A stretch of 64,000 nucleotides of DNA from NCBI GenBank assembly GCA_016287245.1, contig JAEEWG010000003.1, forward strand, positions 93,031 to 157,030, written 5' to 3'. Numbering within the stretch: position 1 is the first letter of the stretch; every line of letters starts with the position of its first letter. Shown piece by piece: positions 37,148-46,115 of this stretch. Under the pieces are notes generated by a model that saw nothing but the letters and a program-made list of their open reading frames with translations, did no database searches and had not been told where the DNA came from. The position numbers and the translations under genes are program-made. The DNA is from Clostridia bacterium (GTDB lineage: Bacteria > Bacillota > Clostridia > Saccharofermentanales > Saccharofermentanaceae).

Positions 37148-37936
37148 ATGCAGATCGATATCAAGTCCATTCCCGTTAACCCTATGAAACGCGACCTGTA
37201 TCTGATCATTCCTGCGGCCGGCACCGGTTCGCGCATGGGTCTTGACTACAGCAAGCAGTTTTTAAAGATCGACGGGATCCCGGTCCTGGCCAGGACGCTT
37301 CTGGCTTTTTCTGATTTTTCCGAGAAAAGCACCGTTCCGATCCACGGCGTGATCGTCACTTCCGAAGAGAATATCCCCCTCGTTTCGGAGCTCGTTTCGG
37401 AGTATAAGATCTCTTTCGTGGAAAGGATCGTCAAAGGCGGCGCGACCCGTCAGGATTCCGTTTCCTGCGGTATCGAAGCGCTTTCTTCCTTATCCCGCGT
37501 TCCGGATGCCAAAGACATCGTCTTCATCCACGACGGCGCCAGATGCATGGTGGACAGAAAGACCATCACGGCGTGCTTTACGGCAGGATCGATGTACGAT
37601 GTCTCTGTCGCCGCCACGCCCTGCAAGAACACGATCAAGTGCGCCGTGGAAGAGACGCCTTCTTCGGACGTTTCTCCGAGACTTGTGGACCGGACGCTCG
37701 ACAGATCCCTTCTTTACGAAGTGCAGACCCCGCAGGTCTTTAAGTATGGTGTGCTCCGGGAAGTAAATACAAAGGCAAAAGAAAAAGGGATCACGGCTAC
37801 GGACGATACCGCACTGGCCGAAGCCCTGGGCATTCCTGTCCGGTTGATCCCATGTTCTTATGGAAATATCAAGATCACGACCCCGGAAGATGCTTCTCTT
37901 GCGGAGTTCCTGCTGAAGAAGCAACGGGAGATCTGA
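37148..37936 (+). CDS. ispD: 2-C-methyl-D-erythritol 4-phosphate cytidylyltransferase
   Basis: 262 aa. Third step of the MEP isoprenoid pathway: joins CTP and methylerythritol phosphate. Motifs: AAGTGSRMG near 18 (CTP loop), KGGATRQDSV near 98, FIHDGARCMV near 128, and TDDTALAE near 220. The first ~14 residues form an extra N-terminal tail; a start at the ATG of MKRDLY (37184) is possible, but the upstream ATG has AAAGGAGGAAA in front. The convergent ispF gene supplies a later step. Confidence 0.92.
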   Translation: MQIDIKSIPVNPMKRDLYLIIPAAGTGSRMGLDYSKQFLKIDGIPVLARTLLAFSDFSEKSTVPIHGVIVTSEENIPLVSELVSEYKISFVERIVKGGATRQDSVSCGIEALSSLSRVPDAKDIVFIHDGARCMVDRKTITACFTAGSMYDVSVAATPCKNTIKCAVEETPSSDVSPRLVDRTLDRSLLYEVQTPQVFKYGVLREVNTKAKEKGITATDDTALAEALGIPVRLIPCSYGNIKITTPEDASLAEFLLKKQREI

Positions 37937-37972
37937 TCCGGTTTTCATTTTTCCGGTTCTTTTTTAAAAGAA

Positions 37973-38497
37973 TCATTCTTCCGGGCGGCGCATGGTCACA
38001 CTGCAAAAGACCATGATGCCTTCCCCTTCGCCGAAGCGCGTGAGGTTTTCGCCGGATGTCGCGGTGATGCCGACCCTTCCCGGGTCGATCCCTGTAAGTT
38101 CGCCGATACGGACCTTCATGGGGCCGATCTTATTCATGAACTTCGGGCGCTTGGCTTCAATGCTGATGGAAATATGCGTCAGTTCCCAGTTCTGGTCGCG
38201 GGAGAAGGAAATGGCCTTCTCCAGGTATTTCGAGCTGTCTGTGATGCCTTCCTTACACATCTGGTCGGCGATCGCGCCCAGGATATTGATCCCCGTCACG
38301 CCGGAGATCGCATTGGTCAGTGCATGCAAAACGGCATCGCCGTCGCTGTTGGCGACCAGAGGAGTCTCTCCTTCAAATTCCACGCCGCCCAGGATCAGCT
38401 TCTTCGGCCACTTATCGGCACTCTTGAGCTGCGCCTCACAGGGCTGCATGAAACGATGGCTGTCCTGACCTATTCCGTTTGCGTATTCGTACTGCAT
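37973..38497 (-). CDS. ispF: 2-C-methyl-D-erythritol 2,4-cyclodiphosphate synthase
   Basis: About 174 aa from the ATG at 38497; an in-frame ATG at 38518 is the alternative. AAAGGCGG lies about nine bases before 38497, which also leaves room for a TATAAT at 38537-38532 as -10. Motifs: GIGQDSHRF (metal His/Asp) at the start, SDGDAVLHALTNAI near 52, and TSGENLTRFGEGEGI at the end. The insert of Lys/Pro residues after SHRF (ADKWPKKLILGGVEF) is slightly longer than usual. Fifth MEP step, forming the cyclic diphosphate. Confidence 0.9.
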   Translation of the reverse strand: MQYEYANGIGQDSHRFMQPCEAQLKSADKWPKKLILGGVEFEGETPLVANSDGDAVLHALTNAISGVTGINILGAIADQMCKEGITDSSKYLEKAISFSRDQNWELTHISISIEAKRPKFMNKIGPMKVRIGELTGIDPGRVGITATSGENLTRFGEGEGIMVFCSVTMRRPEE

Positions 38498-38554
38498 AAT
38501 CCGTTCCGCCTTTTCCATCAGATTCTTCCCTATTATACCATGAGAAATCTCTTC

Positions 38555-39097
38555 TCACTTCCGGGCTTCTGTCACGATCCACTGCGCCAGATCCTGCGCA
38601 GTCCAGTTCTCGCGGTCTTTTCCGTTAAAGCGCGCCTTCTGCCGGTTCTCTTTGATGATGATCGCCTCCGGAAGGGCGTCCACGTTATAGGACGACGACA
38701 GTTCTTTTTCCGCAAGCGCATCGATCGCCACGATCAGGACCTTATCGTGATAGACTTCGGCGACTTCCTCCACACAGGCGAAAAGGCCGTATCTGTCGGC
38801 CTGCATGCCGGAATAGAAGAAAAAGCATACCGGGATCGGGCAGACCTGCGTCAGTTTCTCCAGATCCGTGACCTGCCGGTATAAGATACCGGGCTCCTCC
38901 TCGCCCTCCGGGACTTCGAAGACCATCGCGCTGATGGAGCAGTCATAGTAGTAATCCCCGAGATACTTGTGATAATCTCCGAGATCGGCATTTCCGGTCT
39001 TTTTCCGGCCGCAGGAACAAAAAAAGCCCGGCATGCCCAGTATCAGCACCAGGCATGCCAAGGATGTTATCAGCTTCTTAAAAGAAGGCTGTCTCAT
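38555..39097 (-). CDS. Thioredoxin-fold lipoprotein without CxxC
   Basis: 180 aa. Signal peptide ending at a lipobox-like FCSC. The body looks like a thioredoxin: PVCFFFYSGMQADRY as the first core strand and helix, DKVLIVAIDA as the next strand, and LPEAIIIKENRQKARFNG as the cis-Pro strand and hairpin. The CxxC site is not present; instead there is CPIPVC around 86-91. So it may be a redox-dead binding protein or use a rearranged Cys pair. Nine nt after the Mrp ATPase and just before ispF on the same strand. Confidence 0.65.
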   Translation of the reverse strand: MRQPSFKKLITSLACLVLILGMPGFFCSCGRKKTGNADLGDYHKYLGDYYYDCSISAMVFEVPEGEEEPGILYRQVTDLEKLTQVCPIPVCFFFYSGMQADRYGLFACVEEVAEVYHDKVLIVAIDALAEKELSSSYNVDALPEAIIIKENRQKARFNGKDRENWTAQDLAQWIVTEARK

Positions 39098-39105
39098 AGG
39101 AGACC

Positions 39106-39969
39106 TCAGCCTTCGAGCATCTTCTCGACGAATTCCACGGCGCCGGAAAGAATATCAGACGGGACCTTTTCGATATGGCCCTCGTCAACGAGCGCCGTGA
39201 TATCCGGGTCAAGCGGGAGCTTGTCGAGGAGCGGGACGCCGAGCTCGTCTGCGGCCTTCTGCACCTTGCCTTCTTCACCGAAGAGAGGTGTCTTCTCCCC
39301 GCAGTGCTTGCAGATGGTGTAGCTCATGTTCTCGACGAAACCGAGGACCTTGACCTGCATGAGCAGAGCCATGTTTCTCGCCTTGTTGACGATCATGGAA
39401 ACGAGATCCTGCGGAGTGGATACGAGGAAGATACCATCGAGCGGTATGGACTGGAATACCGTAAGCGGAACATCACCTGTTCCCGGCGGCATATCGATCA
39501 GCATAACATCGATATTTTCCCAGATCACGTCAGACCAGAACTGCTTGACGACACCGGAGATCACCGGGCCACGCCATACGACCGGAGCGTCTTCGTTTTC
39601 CATTACCAGATTGACGGAAACGATCTGGATGCCGGAGTGGGAGATCATCGGGAGGATCCCGTTCTCATCGCCGCGGAGCTGACCCTTCAGGCCGAACGCC
39701 TTTGGAATGGAAGGACCGGTCACGTCCGCATCGAGGATCGCCACACGATATCCGTCTCTGGCGAGTCTTGCTGCCAGAACGCTCGTTACAAAGGACTTAC
39801 CGACGCCGCCCTTACCGCTGCAGACGCCGATGACTTTTTTTACACTGGATTTCTCATGCAGAGGAGCGATGAGAGATTCCGGCTCAGAAGAACCGCAGGA
39901 ACCGCCTGCTGAAGCAGTCGGGCAGGAATCTTTGGACTTACAGGAATCACAAGAAGCCATATTCTTCAC
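39106..39969 (-). CDS. Mrp/NBP35-type iron-sulfur carrier ATPase
   Basis: 287 aa. Deviant Walker A CSGKGGVGKSFVTS near 50, DADVTGPSIPKAFG, VLIDMPPGTGD and the C-terminal CKHC pair (near 226) that holds the bridging cluster. The N-terminal tail adds a second Cys group (CDSCKSKDSC and later GSC) like the ferredoxin-type tail of eukaryotic NBP35. Such proteins bind and pass on Fe-S clusters. First gene of the run with the thioredoxin-like lipoprotein. Confidence 0.92.
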   Translation of the reverse strand: MKNMASCDSCKSKDSCPTASAGGSCGSSEPESLIAPLHEKSSVKKVIGVCSGKGGVGKSFVTSVLAARLARDGYRVAILDADVTGPSIPKAFGLKGQLRGDENGILPMISHSGIQIVSVNLVMENEDAPVVWRGPVISGVVKQFWSDVIWENIDVMLIDMPPGTGDVPLTVFQSIPLDGIFLVSTPQDLVSMIVNKARNMALLMQVKVLGFVENMSYTICKHCGEKTPLFGEEGKVQKAADELGVPLLDKLPLDPDITALVDEGHIEKVPSDILSGAVEFVEKMLEG

Positions 39970-40114
39970 CTCATATTCAAATACTTTCGCGCCGAAAGAT
40001 CTTACCGGTACTTTTCAAGCAGAAAAACAGACCCGGAACACGCCCGGCGCTTGAAACCCTATTGTACGCTAGGTAAATAATAAAATCAAATCAAAAAACG
40101 AGAAACTGACTTTC

Positions 40115-40726
40115 TCAGTTCTTTACCGACCGCATGATCCAGTAGCCGGATTCTCTGGCGATGACATCACAGTTGCCGAACTTCTCCAGAAGATATTTCT
40201 CGGAAGACGGTGCGCCCTGCTTCTTCTGAAGCACCACATAGAGTCGTCCGCCCTCCGCCATATGCTCGAAGGCGCCGTCGTAGAAGGAAAATACGGTCTG
40301 CTTGCCGGCGCGCACCGGCGGATTGGTGAGGACGACGTCGTAAAGGCCTTCCACATTTGAACATCCGTCGGACTGGTGCACATCCACGCACTTGACGCTG
40401 TTGTTCTCGGCATTCTCGCGCGCAAGCTCGAGGGCCCGGTTATTGATATCCACCATCGTCACTTCCATCGAAGGGAAAACTCTCTTCATGATGATCCCGA
40501 TCGGACCGTAGCCGCAGCCGAGGTCCAGAAGTCTTCCTTTCTTCTTTTCGCACTCGGTAAGATCCGTGATCGCAGCCTCAAGAAGCGTCCTCGACCCGAA
40601 GTCCAAAAACTTCTTGGAGAACACTTCCGAATCCGTGGTGAAAAAGAAATCCATACCATGCATCCTGGACTGGATCACGCGGCGGTCCGATTCACCCTGC
40701 GGGTTTTCGTCGTAGTAATGCGCCAA
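40115..40726 (-). CDS. RsmC-like class I SAM methyltransferase
   Basis: 203 aa. SAM-binding LLDLGCGYGPIGI near 64, VDINNRALELA near 95 and LTNPPVRAGK near 140 (NPP motif of N-methyltransferases acting on guanine or glutamine). Matches the short RsmC/YbxB-like family (methyltransferase small domain) found in Firmicutes; 16S rRNA guanine N2 is the likely target by family. Single gene; a small hairpin (AACTGA / TCAGTT) with a T-run overlaps the stop region. Confidence 0.87.
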   Translation of the reverse strand: MAHYYDENPQGESDRRVIQSRMHGMDFFFTTDSEVFSKKFLDFGSRTLLEAAITDLTECEKKKGRLLDLGCGYGPIGIIMKRVFPSMEVTMVDINNRALELARENAENNSVKCVDVHQSDGCSNVEGLYDVVLTNPPVRAGKQTVFSFYDGAFEHMAEGGRLYVVLQKKQGAPSSEKYLLEKFGNCDVIARESGYWIMRSVKN

Positions 40727-40762
40727 ACCTCTTACTCCTTACCGTTCTTTCCGAAAAGATCC

Positions 40763-41347
40763 TTACGGGATCTGATATTCGATCGAGATGATCTTGCCGT
40801 TATTGATCGACAGCATGAGCTGGGAAGTACCACGCTTGTAGATCCAGAGCGAATCTGTCGTCTTATCGGCATCGCCGTACTTGGAAACAGCCACATCCGT
40901 GGAATTTCCGATCTCAAGTCCTTCCGGTGTCGCCACGAGGTCAGAGGTCAGACGGACATCGGAGATATAGCCGACAGTGCTTCCTGTCGCAATATAGACG
41001 GTCAGCACCATGTTGTTGTAGGTATAGACATAATCCGTACCATCGTGTGCGCAGGACGGCACATCGAGTTTGGATTTCGGTTCGCCGAGTTTGGCGAGGA
41101 TATCTGTCGGTTCCGCACCGAGGAGGATATCCACATTCTCATATTTGAAAACGAAGTTGCCTGTAGTATCGAGAGTCACATCCACGGAAGCCTTGTCACT
41201 TCCCTCAGTAGCCGAAGGCTGCTCCGAAGCCGAGGTCTCCGCATTGGAACCATTTGCACTTGTCTTTTTCACCGTATTCGTATCCGAGCAGGCGGCCATC
41301 GCTAAAACCATGACCAGCACGAGCACCAAAGAACCAATCTTTTTCAT
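40763..41347 (-). CDS. Lipoprotein of unknown function
   Basis: 194 aa. Signal peptide with lipobox MAAC. A Ser/Thr/Asn linker of about 35 residues precedes a domain (about 60-194) with the pattern GAEPTDILAKLGEPKSKL and IGNSTDVAVSKYGDADKTTD, two similar halves (G-x-x-x-T-D-[IV]-x-x-K-[LY]-G) resembling SmpA/BamE-like repeats. This pattern is common in clostridial lipoproteins. No enzyme motif. Confidence 0.7.
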   Translation of the reverse strand: MKKIGSLVLVLVMVLAMAACSDTNTVKKTSANGSNAETSASEQPSATEGSDKASVDVTLDTTGNFVFKYENVDILLGAEPTDILAKLGEPKSKLDVPSCAHDGTDYVYTYNNMVLTVYIATGSTVGYISDVRLTSDLVATPEGLEIGNSTDVAVSKYGDADKTTDSLWIYKRGTSQLMLSINNGKIISIEYQIP

Positions 41348-41461
41348 TCTTCCTTCTCCTTTTTAAACGCAGTTATCCCTTAAAGGGGCTTTTCCTTCGC
41401 CTATTGTCGCATTAAATGGAAAGAGTTTCAATCAGCAATCTGTCACAATCGGAAACGGAAG

Positions 41462-44400
41462 TTATTTCTTCTCTTTTCCTTTTTCACTTTCCTCGGAGTT
41501 TTCAGAAGGCGTCGTCTTCTCTTCCGTCTTCCCGTCCGTCTTCTCGGAGGGATCGTCCGGCGTGTCTCCGGAAGGCTTGGCGAAGGGCTTTCCGTTCTCG
41601 CCACTGACGATCATGCCTTCCTTTTTATGGATGTTGCTGATATCTTCCGTCGAACCGCCGCCGATATCGTCGGGAGCTCTGAATTCGCCTCTGTCCACCA
41701 GGCGCATAAAGGCGTCCACGACGTCTTCCGTCAGCTGGGTGCCGGACACTTCCTGGATGATCGAGATCGTTTTTTCGAAGTTCATGCGTTTTCTATATGG
41801 ACGATCGGAATACATAGCATCAAACGTATCCGCTACGGCGATGATCTGGGCGACTCTCGGGATCTCTTCTCCCTTTAAGCCCTTCGGGTAACCATGTCCG
41901 TCCGGCCTCTCGTGATGGTCGCGCGCACCGATCGCCAGCTCCGGCATGATGCTGATGTTCTTTAAGACGTTATAGCCCTTGCCGGAGTGGGACTTGATCT
42001 CCTTGAACTCTTCGTCTGTAAGCCTTCCCGGCTTGTTCAGTGTCTCGGATGAGATACCGACTTTCCCGATATCGTGGAGAAGTGCGATATTTCTGTACTT
42101 ATCGACCGTCTCCTCATCGTAGCCGAGTTCTCTGGCGAGCATAGCCGTATATTCCGCCACACGGGTGGAGTGACCATTCGTATAGCGGTCCTTCATATCG
42201 ATAACTTTTGCGAATGCCTCGACGATCTCACGGATGAGGAGTTTCTGCTCCTGTCCTTTCTTGACGAGTTTTTCCGTGCGTTTTCTGGCAAAGAGCATGG
42301 CAAGAAGCAGGATGACCGCAATCAGGAGAAGGATCATCAGGGCCTTAAATCTGGTCGTCTCCGTAAAAGCCTTCGTCTTCACGATGGACACTGTGATTTC
42401 TTTCTGGACTTCGCCCTGTGAGGAGAGCATCTGCAGGCGGAAGGTATATTCGCCGCCGGAAAGATTCGTATAGGAGACCGGCCCGAGCTCCGAGCGTCTG
42501 ACCGTCGTACCGATCCTGTCGAAGCCTTCGAGCGTGTAAGTCATTTCCGGATTGACCAGAGAATAGTTGAAGCAGTAAGGATACACCGTCATTTTTCTCG
42601 TATCCGCTTTAATGGTAAAAGCACCGTTTTCGTCCGGATAGACCTTCTCTCCGTCCGCTTCGATGAACGGTACCAAGATATTCACTTCTGTCGTGACCTC
42701 ATCCGCTTCGTTGATGTTCGTCAGCACGACTCCCGAAGAACCGGCGATATAGAGATCTCCCTCATCTGTCAGATCACTGTAGGAGTTGGATGTGGCAAAG
42801 CAGGTAAGCCCGTTATCGCGGCCGTAGTAGAAAGGTGTGATCTTATCATTGGAGATCATTTCCTTCGTCGGAACTTCATAGATACCGTTACTGCTTAAGA
42901 CCCACATATCATCTTTTTCATTCTGATACAGGTCAAAGTTATTGGAATAAGGGAAATTCTTGATCGTGACCACATCGAAGTCCGATGTGAAATACGCAAT
43001 CGAATTACTGGTCACGATCCAGTAGATGTCGCGGATCCGGTCCTTTTTGATACGCATGACGACATCGGACTTCAAGCCGTTATCCGTGCTGATGTGCTTC
43101 ATGACGCCGTTCTTAAAGACATAGATGCCGTCACCGTCGGTACCGATCAGCAGTTCTCCGTGCCGGGTCTCGCAGATAGTCAGGATCTCGTCATTTTCAA
43201 TGCCATCCTTTTCACCATAGATGTGGGTGATCTGGTTCCCGGAGATCATGGCTACGCCTCCGGTACAAGCCGCCACGATCGTGCCGTCGGCACACTCGCA
43301 GACCGTACGCACACGCTCCGACGGAAGACCCTCCTGCTCCGTGAAGACCGTGGCCACTTTGCCATCGTAACGGACCAGCGGATATTCATCACTGAAAGAA
43401 CTGAACCACAGCTGGTCTTTGCTGTCTTTTAAGATGGAACGGATCTTCGCCTTCGAAAGAAGACTGATCAGGTCCTTCTCCTCATATTCGACACCTGATG
43501 CCGACACGATCTTTTCGACCGGAAGCGATTTTAAGGTCTGCCGATTCTCCATGACGATCAGACCGCGCGTTTTAGTGCCGATAAAAAGCTTTCCTTTGGA
43601 AAGACATGTGGTATAGACCACATCGTCCGGAAGCTGGTACTGATCATACAGATCCGCAAACCGGTTCGGTACGATCTTCATGACGCCCTGCTGGGATGAG
43701 ACGAACCACAGATTGCTCTGGTAATCCGCCATCAGGCCTTCGATCGAGGTCGTCATCGGGATGTTCTCGAGGACTATATGCTGGTCTCCGATGATCCTGG
43801 CAATGCCGTTATCCGCACATACCCAGATCTCATCGCCCAGTACATCGATGGAATTGACAGAGGAAACCGGATCGACATCTCCGATCTCCTTCAGTTCTTT
43901 TCCCAGGGTCCCGTAATAGACTTTGGAACTGCCCTTCGTGGCACAGTAGATATTCCCGGCGATCTTCTCATCCGGCAGGATCGCGTGGATACCATAAAGA
44001 TCCAGATCCTGCGGGCTGTAGTAGGAGACCAGTCGGCCGTCCTTCATGGTGAAGATCGCGCCATCGATGGTCAGGGCATACACGGTGTTGTTGCTGCCCA
44101 TTTTGAGCATTCTTACATATTCTTTGCTGATCTGCTTGTCATCCGGACTCGATACATTCAAATTCTCATCGACAAGATTGACGCCCTCTGCAGTGCCCAG
44201 GTATATCAGTCCGTTTGCGTCCTCAACGATCGAGCGGACGAGGAGCGATTTCAGTCCGTTCTGCTTGTTGAAGATCGTCCATTCTCCGCGATCCTGCACG
44301 CCTACGCCGGAGTCGTTCGTTCCGGCCCACAGTCTTTCCTTCGAATCGACAAAAAGACTGACGACACTGGAGATCCCCGTCTGCACTGAATCGATGCGTT

Positions 44401-44746
44401 CAAAGGTATTGCCGTCGTAGCGGATCAGGCCGCCGTAGCTTCCGATCCAGATAAAGCCTTCGGAAGTCTGGACGATGGCATTGGCCTCCGAAGTCGGAAG
44501 ACCGCTCGTATTGTTATATAGAACCGGAGAGTAACCTCTCGAAGCATCCACCAGATGCGCCGCCTCCGCCTCTTTTTCTTCATCCGTGGCCGCACGGGCC
44601 GGTCCTTTTATAGAAAAAAGCCCTGCGGATGCAAAAAGCATGGCAAGGCATACACACAATATCCGTAGGAAACCAGGCCTGAAAAAGGGCGCGCAAGGCC
44701 CGCTTTGGACATAGGGTACAGACCGATTTTTACTTACAATCTTCAT
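41462..44746 (-). CDS. Beta-propeller sensor with HD-GYP output (predicted cyclic-di-GMP phosphodiesterase)
   Basis: 1094 aa. Signal-anchor near the start (about 25-50), then about 600 residues of two-component-regulator propeller repeats (IGSYGGLIRYDG, AGTNDSGVGVQD, GTAEGVNLVD, GTDGDGIYVF). Next comes a Y_Y_Y-type beta domain (SLVNPEMTYTLEGFD), a membrane helix at about 800-818, and an intracellular HD-GYP domain (about 845-1020). HDIGK is near 891, and HHERPDGHGYP near 944, with all key residues. The tail is charged and low complexity. Most Reg_prop proteins end in a histidine kinase or DNA-binding domain, so HD-GYP output is uncommon. Single gene. Confidence 0.87.
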   Translation of the reverse strand: MKIVSKNRSVPYVQSGPCAPFFRPGFLRILCVCLAMLFASAGLFSIKGPARAATDEEKEAEAAHLVDASRGYSPVLYNNTSGLPTSEANAIVQTSEGFIWIGSYGGLIRYDGNTFERIDSVQTGISSVVSLFVDSKERLWAGTNDSGVGVQDRGEWTIFNKQNGLKSLLVRSIVEDANGLIYLGTAEGVNLVDENLNVSSPDDKQISKEYVRMLKMGSNNTVYALTIDGAIFTMKDGRLVSYYSPQDLDLYGIHAILPDEKIAGNIYCATKGSSKVYYGTLGKELKEIGDVDPVSSVNSIDVLGDEIWVCADNGIARIIGDQHIVLENIPMTTSIEGLMADYQSNLWFVSSQQGVMKIVPNRFADLYDQYQLPDDVVYTTCLSKGKLFIGTKTRGLIVMENRQTLKSLPVEKIVSASGVEYEEKDLISLLSKAKIRSILKDSKDQLWFSSFSDEYPLVRYDGKVATVFTEQEGLPSERVRTVCECADGTIVAACTGGVAMISGNQITHIYGEKDGIENDEILTICETRHGELLIGTDGDGIYVFKNGVMKHISTDNGLKSDVVMRIKKDRIRDIYWIVTSNSIAYFTSDFDVVTIKNFPYSNNFDLYQNEKDDMWVLSSNGIYEVPTKEMISNDKITPFYYGRDNGLTCFATSNSYSDLTDEGDLYIAGSSGVVLTNINEADEVTTEVNILVPFIEADGEKVYPDENGAFTIKADTRKMTVYPYCFNYSLVNPEMTYTLEGFDRIGTTVRRSELGPVSYTNLSGGEYTFRLQMLSSQGEVQKEITVSIVKTKAFTETTRFKALMILLLIAVILLLAMLFARKRTEKLVKKGQEQKLLIREIVEAFAKVIDMKDRYTNGHSTRVAEYTAMLARELGYDEETVDKYRNIALLHDIGKVGISSETLNKPGRLTDEEFKEIKSHSGKGYNVLKNISIMPELAIGARDHHERPDGHGYPKGLKGEEIPRVAQIIAVADTFDAMYSDRPYRKRMNFEKTISIIQEVSGTQLTEDVVDAFMRLVDRGEFRAPDDIGGGSTEDISNIHKKEGMIVSGENGKPFAKPSGDTPDDPSEKTDGKTEEKTTPSENSEESEKGKEKK

Positions 44747-44920
44747 TTTTTCGTCCCGAAGGCTCTCCTGCTATCCTGCAAGAAGCCTCCTCCTATTTCT
44801 TACAAAATAACTATACTTTATTAAAATCACTTTACCACTTTGCAAATAAGAGTGCAAAGGAAAAAAATAAAAAGTCATGAAGCATTTGTGAATAAGAATG
44901 GATCTTTTCGGGAAGAAGGA

Positions 44921-45973
44921 TCAGTTGGCGCCGGCGTTTTTCGCCTCGTCGTAGCGCGCGATGACCTTGTCCCAGTAGCGGCTCATCTTCTCATCGTTTC
45001 TGTGGTCAGTGAGGCCGTATTTCTCGACGAGGATCCTTCCCAGGTACGACGCGCATTTCTCGGCGCCGGTGACATTCATGTGAAGTCCCGCGTCGTAGGT
45101 ATCGAGAGAATAATCGATCCCCACATCGGACTCAGCGATCTTCAGCATGTTGATATAAAGGAGCCCGTGCTCTTCGGCATACTTCTCCATCTGCGCATCC
45201 CATTCGTCGTACCAGTGCGGATAAAGCGACGGGGACTTGATGAGCACCAGATGGATGCCCTTCTTTTCACAAAGTTCCGTCATCTTATCGAGGTACTCCA
45301 TCGCCTTGTCGCCGAAGGACGGATCGGCCAGAGGTCTAGCCGGCGGCATCTCGCCTGCGGGCATGATCTCGGTCCTCAGATAGTAACCGTTATAAGAGAC
45401 CAGGTCCTTTTTGAACCAGTACTTAAAATCTTCCGCCGTCAGTTCGTTCCAGCGGCTGTGGTAGCGGAGGATCGGGAAGATGTAATCGATCATGCTCTCG
45501 CCTTCGCACATCGAGGCTTTGATCGCATTCCACTTCGTCGTACTCCAGCGCATGCCATCCAGCGCCATGCGGTTATAGGCCTCTTTCTGTGGCTCGTTAT
45601 ACATCAGGGACAAAACATTGAAGACAACGACGTCCGGGGTTTCATAGCGGAGCGCATCCTCAAGAAGGTAGTAGGACTGCCAGACCAGCTGCTGGGCGCC
45701 GCCACGGATAAAACTGTTTATTCCGAACTCTTTCCAGAGCTGTACGGTAGAGAAGTTCTCATAGACCTCGCAGTCACCGACAAAAAGCACATCGTGATCG
45801 CCGTAGGCCTCGTAGTACTCAGCCGTGAGTGCTCCCTCGGTAACATCGCCCATATACTTCGGGCGCAGAAGAAGGTCCACGCAATAGATCAGAAGTCCCG
45901 AAACAACAATAAGCGCAAGCACGGTGGCCACGCGCACGATCACCTTATTCTTCCTGCTCTTCTTTTCGGACAT
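44921..45973 (-). CDS. Membrane-anchored SGNH-like protein (Cys in nucleophile position)
   Basis: 350 aa. One N-terminal membrane helix (about 13-33), rest outside. The first SGNH block reads VLFVGDCEVYENF near 69, giving G-D-C where G-D/S-S is normal; the last block is DAGLHMNVTGAEK near 300 (D-x-x-x-H). Similar membrane-tethered SGNH proteins act as partners of MBOAT acyltransferases in DltD, AlgX/AlgJ and PatB systems. An MBOAT gene lies 3.3 kb away on the same strand, so a link is possible, though two rightward genes lie between. If the nucleophile is truly Cys, catalysis would be thioester-like or absent. Confidence 0.65.
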   Translation of the reverse strand: MSEKKSRKNKVIVRVATVLALIVVSGLLIYCVDLLLRPKYMGDVTEGALTAEYYEAYGDHDVLFVGDCEVYENFSTVQLWKEFGINSFIRGGAQQLVWQSYYLLEDALRYETPDVVVFNVLSLMYNEPQKEAYNRMALDGMRWSTTKWNAIKASMCEGESMIDYIFPILRYHSRWNELTAEDFKYWFKKDLVSYNGYYLRTEIMPAGEMPPARPLADPSFGDKAMEYLDKMTELCEKKGIHLVLIKSPSLYPHWYDEWDAQMEKYAEEHGLLYINMLKIAESDVGIDYSLDTYDAGLHMNVTGAEKCASYLGRILVEKYGLTDHRNDEKMSRYWDKVIARYDEAKNAGAN

Positions 45974-46115
45974 TTCTTCTCCCCTTTTTCTTTAACACAA
46001 GCATTGTAGCACAAGGCGGCAGGTTTGTGACGCTATTTCGCTTCTTCGCAGGTAAAAGGATCCGGCTTACTGTGTTAGAATAAAGTCGTAAACGTTGGAG
46101 TTGGAGGGTATTATT

